This document shows positions 25,943 through 32,902 of a stretch of 64,000 nucleotides of DNA, one piece after another. This DNA is from Azospirillum brasilense (lineage in GTDB: Bacteria; Pseudomonadota; Alphaproteobacteria; Azospirillales; Azospirillaceae). Position numbers and translations under genes: made by a program. The stretch covers positions 310,001-374,000 of the forward strand of contig NZ_CP032346.1 in the NCBI RefSeq assembly GCF_005222205.1, in the 5' to 3' direction. The notes below the pieces were generated by a model. The model made no database searches, had not been told where the DNA came from, and was given only the letters and a program-made list of their open reading frames with translations. Numbering within the stretch: position 1 is the stretch's first letter; the number at the start of each line of letters is the position of its first letter.

Positions 25943-27931
25943 ATGACCTTTCAAGGGCGTTTGGTCCTCCTGATCTCCGGGCTGGTGACGCTGGCGGTGG
26001 CGCTGGTCACGATTCTGCTGGCCTGGACGACCCATTCGGCGATCCAGTCGCGGGTGGAAGCGGACGGCCGCGGCGCGGCGACCCTGCTGGCCCGCTCCGC
26101 CACGCTGGCGCGCGAGGTCCCGCGCGACGTCGAGGCTCTGCTCGGCGACCGGCTGCTGTCGGAGGCGACGCTCGCCGCCCATCTCGTGGCGGTGATGGAG
26201 GCGGGCAAGGCGCCGGTCAAGGCGGTGACCGACCGGCTGAAGGCCGTCGCGGACGGCGGCGGGCCGGACGAGATCTGGGTCACCGACAACCGGGGCCGCG
26301 CCTATCTGCACAACATCCCCGGCCCCGACATCACCTTCGGCCCGGACTCCCGGGCGCAGCCGCGCCAGGCTCCCTATTACGGCCTGCTGAACCGCGCGCC
26401 GGAGAAGGTGGTGACCGACGCCGCCACCGAAGGCGGCAAGCTGATGAAGTTCGCCGGCGTGGCCGGCGTCGACAAGCCGCGCATCGTCCAGGTCGGCGCC
26501 GACGTGCGCCGGCTGGGCGACATTGCCCGCAAGGCCGGGGTGGACGGGGTGATGGCCTCCCTGCTGGCCAGCGGCACGGTGGAGGGCGCGTGGCTGCTGG
26601 AGCGCGACGGTCGCCTCGCCGTGCACGCCACCGGCCCCAGCGCCGGGCCGCTGTCGGAGCGGGCGGTCGAGGCGGCAAAGGCCGCGGCGGCGGCCGGCGA
26701 GACCGGCCTGCTGCGCGAGGGCGACCGGCTGACCGCCTTCGCCCCGGTGCCGGCGGTGGCGGGGCAGGGGGCGGCCGGGCAGGGGGCGGGCATCGCGGTG
26801 GTCCGCCTGCCGGCGGAGGACCTGTCGTCGGTGGTCGGTCGCCATGTGAAGATCGGCGTTCTGGTCGGCCTGCTCGTCCTGGCGGCGGGCGTCTACGGCG
26901 CCGTCCGCTTCGCGCGCAGCCAGATGGCCCCGATCGAACGGCTGGGCGAGGCCGTCGCCGCCGTCGAGGCCGGACGCTTCAACCCCTTCACCCTGAACGA
27001 GGCGATGGAGCGCAACGACGAGATGGGCCGCCTCGCCCGCGTCTTCCGCAGCATGGCGCTGGAGGCGTCCTACCGCGAGGAGACGCTGGACGCCCAGCTG
27101 CTGATGCGCACGGCCGAGCTGGAGACCCGCACGGAGAAGCTGGCCGCCGCCGAACAGCTGATCGAGGAGGAGCAGCGCGCCGCCCGCGACGTGCAGGCGA
27201 ACTTGCTGCCGCAGCAGCTTCCCGCCGGGCGCGACAGCCAGTTCTTCGGCCTGCTGGTCCCCGGTCCGGCGGTCAGCGGCGACTTCTACGACGTGATCGA
27301 GCTGGACGAGCGCCATTGCCTGCTGGTGGTGGCCGGGGTCTCCGGCTGGGGCGTCCCGGCGGCCTTCCTGATGCTGTTGGTGCGCGGCGCGATCCGCGAG
27401 GCGACGGCCCGGCCCGGCATGACCCCGGCGGCCATCCTGGCCGCGGCCAACGACCGGCTGTGCGGGCAGAGCCCCTTCGACGGCTTCGCCACCGCCTTCG
27501 TCGCCCTCTACGACCGCGAGACCGGGATGCTCAGCCATTCCAGCGCCGGCAACCGCGCGCCCTGCCGCATCCGGGCGGACGGCAGCGTCCTGACGCTGGC
27601 CGACGCCGGCGGCCCGGCGCTGGGCGTGCGCAAGGGCATCCCCTATGGCGAGGCGGTGACCCGGCTGGAGCAGGAGGACACGCTGTTCCTGTGCACCGAG
27701 GGCGTGCTGCGGGCGGTGAACGCCCAGCGCGAGCCGTTCGGTGAGGAGCGTCTGGCGGCCGTCCTGCACCAGGGCCGGGGCCTGTCGGCGCGCGACCGTT
27801 CCGAACTGCTGCTGCGCGCGGTGGAGGCCCATGTGGGCGGTGGCGGGCAGACCGGCGACATCGTGTGCCTGACCGTCCGCCGCCTGCTGCCGGCGTCCGA
27901 ACTGGCGCCGGAGTCCGAAGCGGCGGTGTGA
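25943..27931 (+). CDS. membrane sensor PP2C (SpoIIE-type) serine phosphatase
   Basis: A 662-residue protein: TM helix at residues 8-30 (LLISGLVTLAVALVTILLAW), an extracytoplasmic sensor region with ITFGPDSRAQPRQAPYYG typical of CACHE-like folds, second TM near 305-325 (KIGVLVGLLVLAAGVYGAV), HAMP, coiled coil (RTAELETRTEKLAAAEQLIEEEQRA) and a SpoIIE domain (DVQANLLPQQLP, SGDFYDVIELDE with metal-binding Asp, GVPAAFLML, YDRETGMLSHSSAGN, TGDIVCLTVRR). It should dephosphorylate an anti-anti-sigma protein or similar partner on signal. No STAS or kinase gene is next to it, so the partner is elsewhere. A 15-bp repeat encodes AGQGAAGQGA near residue 275. Confidence 0.88.
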   Translation: MTFQGRLVLLISGLVTLAVALVTILLAWTTHSAIQSRVEADGRGAATLLARSATLAREVPRDVEALLGDRLLSEATLAAHLVAVMEAGKAPVKAVTDRLKAVADGGGPDEIWVTDNRGRAYLHNIPGPDITFGPDSRAQPRQAPYYGLLNRAPEKVVTDAATEGGKLMKFAGVAGVDKPRIVQVGADVRRLGDIARKAGVDGVMASLLASGTVEGAWLLERDGRLAVHATGPSAGPLSERAVEAAKAAAAAGETGLLREGDRLTAFAPVPAVAGQGAAGQGAGIAVVRLPAEDLSSVVGRHVKIGVLVGLLVLAAGVYGAVRFARSQMAPIERLGEAVAAVEAGRFNPFTLNEAMERNDEMGRLARVFRSMALEASYREETLDAQLLMRTAELETRTEKLAAAEQLIEEEQRAARDVQANLLPQQLPAGRDSQFFGLLVPGPAVSGDFYDVIELDERHCLLVVAGVSGWGVPAAFLMLLVRGAIREATARPGMTPAAILAAANDRLCGQSPFDGFATAFVALYDRETGMLSHSSAGNRAPCRIRADGSVLTLADAGGPALGVRKGIPYGEAVTRLEQEDTLFLCTEGVLRAVNAQREPFGEERLAAVLHQGRGLSARDRSELLLRAVEAHVGGGGQTGDIVCLTVRRLLPASELAPESEAAV

Positions 27932-28134
27932 CGCGGGCTGGTCAAAGCCGGCATCGCGGCGCCTCTCTCTGATGGTGGTGATCCGGCTGGCGGGCCGGGT
28001 CACCCGTGCGACCACCGCGCGAATCCGCTTCGCGCCCCCATCTCAGTCCCGGGTTCCGCCGTTCAGCTTCGGTTCAGTCGCCCCCGGACAGGATCGGCAG
28101 GACTTGCACGATTTTGCCGATGAGGGGACTCCCG

Positions 28135-28725
28135 ATGTCCGACGCCTATTCCGAGGCCGCCGTCCGGCCGCCCGTCAAGACGCGCCCCGTCAAGACGCGC
28201 TACGACGGGGTGATGCTGTTCCTGCACTGGAGCGTCGCCCTGCTGATCCTGGTGGCCTTCGCCATCGCCCAGGGGCGCGGGCTGGTACCCCGCGGGCCGG
28301 AGCGGACCGCCCTGATGGATGTCCACCGCTCGCTCGGCGTCCTCGTTCTGGCGCTGGTGGCGCTGCGCATGGTCTGGCGCGCCGTCAGCCCTCCGCCGCC
28401 GATGCCCGCCGACACCGCGCCGCTGCTCCTGCTGGCGGCCAAGGCCGGGCATCTGGCGCTCTACGCCCTGATGATCGCCGTGCCGCTGGCCGGCGTGACG
28501 ATGACCCAGGCCCATGGCCATCCCGTTGCCTTCTTCGGCCTTTTCACCCTGCCGACGCTGGTGGGGGAAAACCATGCCTTCGGCGACACGCTGGAAAAGC
28601 TGCACGAGCTTCTCGGCACCGCCATCATCGTGCTGGCCGGCCTGCACGCGGTCGCCGCCCTGGTCCACCAGTATGTGCTGAAGGACGGGACGCTGAACCG
28701 GATGCTGCCCTGGGGAAACCGCTGA
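28135..28725 (+). CDS. cytochrome b561 family protein
   Basis: A 196-residue four-helix membrane protein with heme-ligand histidines in the family positions: FLHWSVALLILV (helix 1), MDVHRSLGVLVLALV (helix 2), KAGHLALYALMIAVPLAG (helix 3) and LHELLGTAIIVLAGLHAVAALVH (helix 4). Cytochrome b561 proteins carry two b hemes and pass electrons between quinol and periplasmic acceptors, including superoxide. ATG 28135 follows gagggg. The N-terminal cytosolic tail contains a perfect 15-bp duplication (VKTRPVKTR). Confidence 0.92.
   Translation: MSDAYSEAAVRPPVKTRPVKTRYDGVMLFLHWSVALLILVAFAIAQGRGLVPRGPERTALMDVHRSLGVLVLALVALRMVWRAVSPPPPMPADTAPLLLLAAKAGHLALYALMIAVPLAGVTMTQAHGHPVAFFGLFTLPTLVGENHAFGDTLEKLHELLGTAIIVLAGLHAVAALVHQYVLKDGTLNRMLPWGNR
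28171..28200 (+). repeat. 15-bp perfect tandem duplication in the b561 N-terminus
   Basis: cccgtcaagacgcgc is repeated head to tail at 28171-28185 and 28186-28200, duplicating PVKTR in the cytosolic tail without changing the frame. Confidence 0.9.
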
Positions 28726-28945
28726 GAGGAGAAAAGGGCGGGCGGCGCTGGCACCGGGGTGCCGATGGGCGCCGCCCGCCGAGTGGCGAGGTCCTGCCTC
28801 CTCCATGGATGGACCCATGCTCGGGTCCCCCATGGTCTGATGAACCCGCCCAAGCGGCTTCTCTTCCCGGCGCAATGGCGGTAACGCCCCCCGCTTTGAC
28901 GCACCGCCGCTGTTTTCCGGCTGTCCAGCGGGGGGAGGTGAGGCG
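28726..28945. other. highly structured intergenic region upstream of the GDSL autotransporter
   Basis: ggcgggcggcgc (28737-28748) pairs perfectly with gcgccgcccgcc (28769-28780), and inside this 12-bp stem ggcacc (28750-28755) pairs with ggtgcc (28758-28763). Downstream, gaccc...gggtc (about 28810-28830) can form another hairpin, flanked by two ccatgg palindromes. The first element could terminate the b561 transcript, though no T-run follows; together they could be a folded leader of the autotransporter mRNA. No known riboswitch class is recognised. Confidence 0.5.
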
Positions 28946-30775
28946 GTGACGGGTAAGGCGATTGGTATGGCGGCGGGAGCCGCGTTGCTGGTGTCGGCGC
29001 CCGCCGGTGCGGTGCCGTTCGACCGGGTGTTCGTCTTCGGCGACAGCCTGTCCGACACCGGCCGCGTCTACGAGTTGACGCGCGGCGGCATTCCGCAGAG
29101 TCCGCCCTATTACGACGGGCGTTTCTCCAACGGCCCCGTCTGGGTCGAGCGGCTGGCACCGCTGATCGGCAGCCAGCCCGACCAGAAGACCAACTTCGCC
29201 TATGGCGGCGCGGAAACCGGGACCCTGTCGCAGACCGGCGTTCCCGGCATCCAGGGGCAGGTCGGGCAGTTCCTGCTCAGCCGCCCGAGCGGCACCGGCG
29301 GCGGGCTGTTCGCGGTGTGGGCGGGAGGCAACGACTATTTCAACCGCGTCTCCGCCGGGTCGGACCCGTCGGGCCTCGTCACCCAGACGGTCGGCAACAT
29401 CGTCACCACGGTGGAGCGTCTGGCGGCGCTCGGCGGGAAGACCTTCCTGGTGCCGAACCTGCCGGACCTCGGCACCATCCCGGACACCCGCAATTCCGAC
29501 CGCGCCGCCCTGCTGAACGCCGCCACCGCCTCCCACAACGCGCTGCTTTCCCAGGCAATGGCCGACGTGGAGAAGCGGCTGGGAGTCACCGTCGTGGTGG
29601 CCGACGTCAACGCCCTGTACCGCGCGGTGGCGGCCAACCCGACGGCCTACGGCTTCACCAACGCCGTGACGCCCTGCTTGTCGGACAACGCGCCGACCGG
29701 CGCCTGCGGGACCGAGGCGCAGGCCGACCAGACCGTCTACTGGGACGAGATCCATCCGACCCGCGCCGCCCATCTGCTGATCGCGCAATACATGCAGGGT
29801 GCCCTGTTGGCCCTGAACGACGCGGCGGAGACCGTGGCGATGCAGCCGGAACTGGCCTTCGAGGCGGCGCGGAGCTGGCACCGCGCGCTGCTCGGCTCCA
29901 TCGCCGGCCCCGCCGCGACGCGGGTGGAGGCGCCGCTCGGCAATGGGGAGCTGAGGGCCTTCCTGATCGGCGACGCCGCCTGGGGCCGCCTCGGCGGCAC
30001 GGCGGAGCGCCAGGGCTTCCGCTTCAACACCCAGTCGGGCGGCGTCGGCGCCGAACTGCCGGTCGGGCCGGCGTCGCGCATCGGCCTGTCGGTCGGCGGG
30101 TCGCGCGGCCACGCCAAGCTCGACGAGGGGGCGGGCACGCTGGACATGACCAGCACCATCATCGGCCTGCACGCGGTGACCGAGGCACGGGGCTTCCAAC
30201 TGGCCGTGGCGGGCAGCGTCTCCTTCGACCGCTACGGCGACATCGACCGGACCACCGGCTTCGCGCCGTTCCCCAACGCCTCGGCGGAGACCGACGGGCG
30301 CACCTACGCCCTGTCGGTCGCCGGGGGCTACACGGCGCAGCTCGGGCCGGTGGCGCTGGGGCCGCGGCTGGGCCTGCGCTACATCCACACGCGGATCGAC
30401 GACTACCAGGAGAGCGGCGCCGGCCTGCTGTCGCTCGGCGTCGAGCGGCAGAGCGCCGAATCCCTGGAGAGCAGCGTCGGGGCCGAAGCCTCCACCGTCG
30501 TGGAGATCGGGCGGACGGTGCTTCAGCCCAGCCTGGGCATCGCCTGGGAGCACCAGTTCGCCGAGGACGCGCGCACCGTCACCGTCCGCCTGCCCGGCGG
30601 GGCCGCCAACAGCGTCAGCCCCAGCGGCGACGGCCGCGACTCCCTGGTGATCGGCGCCGGCCTGTCGGCCCAGCTCTGGCAGGCGGTCGGTGCCACGGTG
30701 GGTTACCGCGGCGAACTGTCGGGGGCGGACGGCCACAACCACGCCTTCACCGCCCGCTTGCGCATGAGCTTCTGA
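28946..30775 (+). CDS. GDSL-lipase autotransporter (EstA-like)
   Basis: A 609-residue secreted esterase. Signal peptide (GMAAGAALLVSAPAGA), then an SGNH/GDSL domain: block I FVFGDSLSDTG with nucleophile Ser34, block III GGNDYF, and block V WDEIHPTRAAH with Asp267 and His270. From about residue 330 a C-terminal autotransporter barrel follows (GFRFNTQSGGVGAELPVG, ... ending RLRMSF with terminal Phe). EstA-type enzymes stay anchored in the outer membrane with the lipase facing out, acting on short- to medium-chain esters and affecting motility and biofilms in pseudomonads. The GTG start at 28946 has a ggggggagg site just before it. Confidence 0.94.
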   Translation: MTGKAIGMAAGAALLVSAPAGAVPFDRVFVFGDSLSDTGRVYELTRGGIPQSPPYYDGRFSNGPVWVERLAPLIGSQPDQKTNFAYGGAETGTLSQTGVPGIQGQVGQFLLSRPSGTGGGLFAVWAGGNDYFNRVSAGSDPSGLVTQTVGNIVTTVERLAALGGKTFLVPNLPDLGTIPDTRNSDRAALLNAATASHNALLSQAMADVEKRLGVTVVVADVNALYRAVAANPTAYGFTNAVTPCLSDNAPTGACGTEAQADQTVYWDEIHPTRAAHLLIAQYMQGALLALNDAAETVAMQPELAFEAARSWHRALLGSIAGPAATRVEAPLGNGELRAFLIGDAAWGRLGGTAERQGFRFNTQSGGVGAELPVGPASRIGLSVGGSRGHAKLDEGAGTLDMTSTIIGLHAVTEARGFQLAVAGSVSFDRYGDIDRTTGFAPFPNASAETDGRTYALSVAGGYTAQLGPVALGPRLGLRYIHTRIDDYQESGAGLLSLGVERQSAESLESSVGAEASTVVEIGRTVLQPSLGIAWEHQFAEDARTVTVRLPGGAANSVSPSGDGRDSLVIGAGLSAQLWQAVGATVGYRGELSGADGHNHAFTARLRMSF

Positions 30776-30922
30776 GGAAACGTCTATTCCATCCTTCCGG
30801 AAGGCTTTTTCCTGCTGGCGTTGCGGCGCCGCAAGAGGAACAATCGGTGCCGGCGCGTCGCCACCGGGCACGCCCGCCCGAACAAGAACAACGGCCCAGA
30901 CAACAACAAAGGGAGGAGTTTC

Positions 30923-31747
30923 ATGGCCTACAAGCACATCCTCGTGCATCTCGATTCCGGCCCGCAGGTGGAAACCCGCCTCGACGCGGCCATCGCGCTG
31001 GCGAAGAGCAGCGGCGCCTTCCTGCGCGGCCTGTTCGCCCAGCCGGACCGCAGCGCCACCAGCGTCATCGCCCGCCGCTCCAGCGACCATCTGGAGCAGG
31101 CGGCCGCCCGCAGCGAGGCGATGTTCCGTGACAAGCTCCAGGCGTCGGGCCTGCAGGGCCAGTGGCACGGTCTGACCCACGGCGAGCACAACCACGTCAT
31201 CCGCGAGGTCATCATCTGGTCGCGCTTTGCCGACCTGACGGTGCTGGGCCAGTTCGACCGCAGCGCCGCCGACGGCGTGGCGCCGGAGGAGTTGAACGAG
31301 CAGGTGGTGCTGAACTCCGGCCGCCCGGTGCTGGTGCTGCCGTTCGCCGGCACCTTCCCGGTGATCGGCAAGCGGGTCGCCGTCGCCTGGAACGCCGAGC
31401 GCGAGGCCGCCCGCGCCCTGTCCGACGCCATGCCCTTCCTCCAGGCCGCCGACGAGGTCACGGTCATCACCGTGCTGACCCAGGCCGCCCCGCCTGCCGG
31501 GTCGGAGCCGCAGCGCATCGGCCTGCTCGACCATCTGGCGCTGCACGGCGTGACGGCCGACCAGACCCATTTCACGGTGACCGACATCGGCGCCATGGAC
31601 GCGCTTCTCGCCCGCAGCATCGACTCCGGGGCCGATCTGCTGGTGATGGGCGCGCACGGCCATTACGGCTTCCCCTTCCTGCACCGCGGCGGCGGCACGC
31701 GCCACGTCCTGCGCACCTGCCCGGTGCCGCTGCTGCTCTCCCACTGA
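30923..31747 (+). CDS. universal stress protein, two-domain (UspA family)
   Basis: The 274-residue length is that of tandem Usp proteins. N-terminal half starts MAYKHILVHLDSGPQVETRL with ALAKSSGAFLRGLF; the C-terminal half closes with the ATP-binding motif DLLVMGAHGHYGFPFLHRGG followed by VLRTCPVPLLLSH (G-x2-G-x9-GS-like). The first domain has TVLGQFDRSAAD in place of a full nucleotide motif, so only the second may bind ATP. Usp proteins help survival in stasis, hypoxia or oxidative stress. ATG 30923 sits behind gggaggag. Confidence 0.92.
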   Translation: MAYKHILVHLDSGPQVETRLDAAIALAKSSGAFLRGLFAQPDRSATSVIARRSSDHLEQAAARSEAMFRDKLQASGLQGQWHGLTHGEHNHVIREVIIWSRFADLTVLGQFDRSAADGVAPEELNEQVVLNSGRPVLVLPFAGTFPVIGKRVAVAWNAEREAARALSDAMPFLQAADEVTVITVLTQAAPPAGSEPQRIGLLDHLALHGVTADQTHFTVTDIGAMDALLARSIDSGADLLVMGAHGHYGFPFLHRGGGTRHVLRTCPVPLLLSH

Positions 31748-31840
31748 CCCCGTCCGGTCGACGGAAACGGGCGGCGGGCTTTCCTCCGCCGTGCCGGGCG
31801 GCCATGTAGAGGCTGTCCCGGCACCGGCTGGAGAGCGTGC

Positions 31841-32092
31841 ATGTCCTGGCTCCGCGTCTTCCTGATCGCCTGTCCCGTCCTCGTCCTGGTGGCGCTGTTC
31901 GCCGCCTGGGCGGCGACGGGCTTCGACCTGTTCGGCCTCAGCCTGCCGGGTCTGCTCGCCCTGGTGGGCGGCGCCGTGCTGACCAGCGCCGTCGCCATCG
32001 GCCTGATGGCCCTGGTCTTCCTCAGCAACCGAAGCGGCCACGACGAGGCGGCGGGCCGCCCCGATCCCACGGATGGGCCGGACCGGTTCTAA
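31841..32092 (+). CDS. small two-helix membrane protein
   Basis: An 83-residue protein with two strong TM helices (VFLIACPVLVLVALFAAWAA and LLALVGGAVLTSAVAIGLMALVF) and a hydrophilic tail (NRSGHDEAAGRPDPTDGPDRF). No family recognised. The gene lies between usp and the hsp20-lon operon, a stress-associated neighbourhood, which is the only hint at a role. Confidence 0.65.
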   Translation: MSWLRVFLIACPVLVLVALFAAWAATGFDLFGLSLPGLLALVGGAVLTSAVAIGLMALVFLSNRSGHDEAAGRPDPTDGPDRF

Positions 32093-32152
32093 AGCCCCGG
32101 CCTCGAAAGGGGCCATTTCCCCTTCCTTCCGTCTGATGTCCGCAAGGTCGGC

Positions 32153-32177
32153 GGAACGCCTGCGACACCCTGCCGTT
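32153..32177 (+). promoter_or_regulatory. EcfG-type general-stress promoter upstream of DUF2934-hsp20-lon
   Basis: ggaac at 32153-32157 and cgtt at 32174-32177 are separated by 16 bases, the consensus GGAAC-N16/17-CGTT recognised by EcfG (general stress sigma factor of alphaproteobacteria). It lies 83 bases upstream of the DUF2934 gene, followed by hsp20 and lon, genes known in related bacteria as general-stress members. Confidence 0.65.
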
Positions 32178-32259
32178 GCTAAAGGGACGAAGGAGCCCCG
32201 GTTCTTGCGGCCGGACGGGCCATGCCTGTGGCCGGGGCGGGAAGGAGGGAAAAGCCGCG

Positions 32260-32451
32260 ATGGACGAACACCGCATCCGCCACCGTGCCTACGAGATCTG
32301 GGAACGGGAGGGCCGCCCCGAAGGGCGCCGCGCCGAGCATTGGGAGCGGGCCTGCCGCGAACTCCGGGACGAGGACGAGCGGGCGAAGGAGGAGGGCGCC
32401 GCGCCGCGCGACCTCGCCCGAGCCTCCGCGGATTCGGGCGCCGGCATCTGA
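32260..32451 (+). CDS. DUF2934 family small protein
   Basis: A 63-residue, highly charged, helical protein. The core H-R-I-R-H-R-A-Y-E-I-W-E-R-E-GRPEGR-x-x-E-HWERA is the DUF2934 signature. Function is unknown, but members are commonly induced in stationary phase and stress in alphaproteobacteria. ATG 32260 follows ggaaggaggg. It is the first gene behind the EcfG-like promoter, and hsp20 starts 33 bases after its stop. Confidence 0.85.
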   Translation: MDEHRIRHRAYEIWEREGRPEGRRAEHWERACRELRDEDERAKEEGAAPRDLARASADSGAGI

Positions 32452-32484
32452 CGCCCATCACATCTTTTCCTCCGAGGAGTCGCC

Positions 32485-32892
32485 ATGCCGCCCCGCCGTG
32501 ATCCCGCTTCCTTCATGTGGTCGGAGGCCGTCGAGTTGCTGGACCGTGCCGAGCGGCTGCACCGCCAGTTCTTCCGCCCGGCCCCGCCCGGCCCGCGCCG
32601 CGCCTGCTGGACTCCGCCCGTCGACGTCTACGAGACGGAGGACGCGGTGACCATCGTCGTCGCCCTTCCCGGCGTCGGCGCGGACCAGCTTCACGTCGCG
32701 GTCGAGGACGGCGTTCTGGTGGTTGCCGGGGAGCGGACGCTGCCGCTGGGCTGCGACGGGATCATCCACCGGCTTGAGATTCCCCACGGCCGCTTCGAGC
32801 GGCGGATCGAGCTGCCCGCCGGGGCCTTCCGCATGGGACGGCGCGAGCTGTCGGCGGGCTGCCTCGTGCTGACGCTCGACAAGATGGGATGA
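32485..32892 (+). CDS. small heat-shock protein, Hsp20/alpha-crystallin
   Basis: A 135-residue sHsp with the alpha-crystallin domain over residues 45-130: PPVDVYETEDAVTIVVALPGVGADQLHVAVEDGVLVVAGER, ending in the LSAGCLVLTLDKMG segment that replaces the usual GVL. Hsp20 proteins form oligomers holding unfolded proteins for refolding. The short C-terminus lacks an obvious I-x-I motif. ATG at 32485 is preceded by ccgaggag. It is followed 10 bases later by lon, supporting a chaperone-protease operon. Confidence 0.9.
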   Translation: MPPRRDPASFMWSEAVELLDRAERLHRQFFRPAPPGPRRACWTPPVDVYETEDAVTIVVALPGVGADQLHVAVEDGVLVVAGERTLPLGCDGIIHRLEIPHGRFERRIELPAGAFRMGRRELSAGCLVLTLDKMG

Positions 32893-32902
32893 AGGACGTC
32901 CA

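Noticed and set aside
24545..28015. Antisense open frame of 1156 codons
   Set aside because: Runs opposite cbpA, htpX-like and PP2C genes; composition is Arg/Gln/Gly/His-rich with no domain. Product of high GC in third codon positions.
30780..30820. ccttccggaagg followed by ctttttcc as a terminator of the autotransporter
   Set aside because: The palindrome leaves no proper loop and the T-run is short and interrupted; too weak to annotate.
28625..32461. Antisense open frame of 1278 codons
   Set aside because: Covers the GDSL autotransporter and usp in the other strand; no family features, Arg/Gly/Pro-rich shadow.
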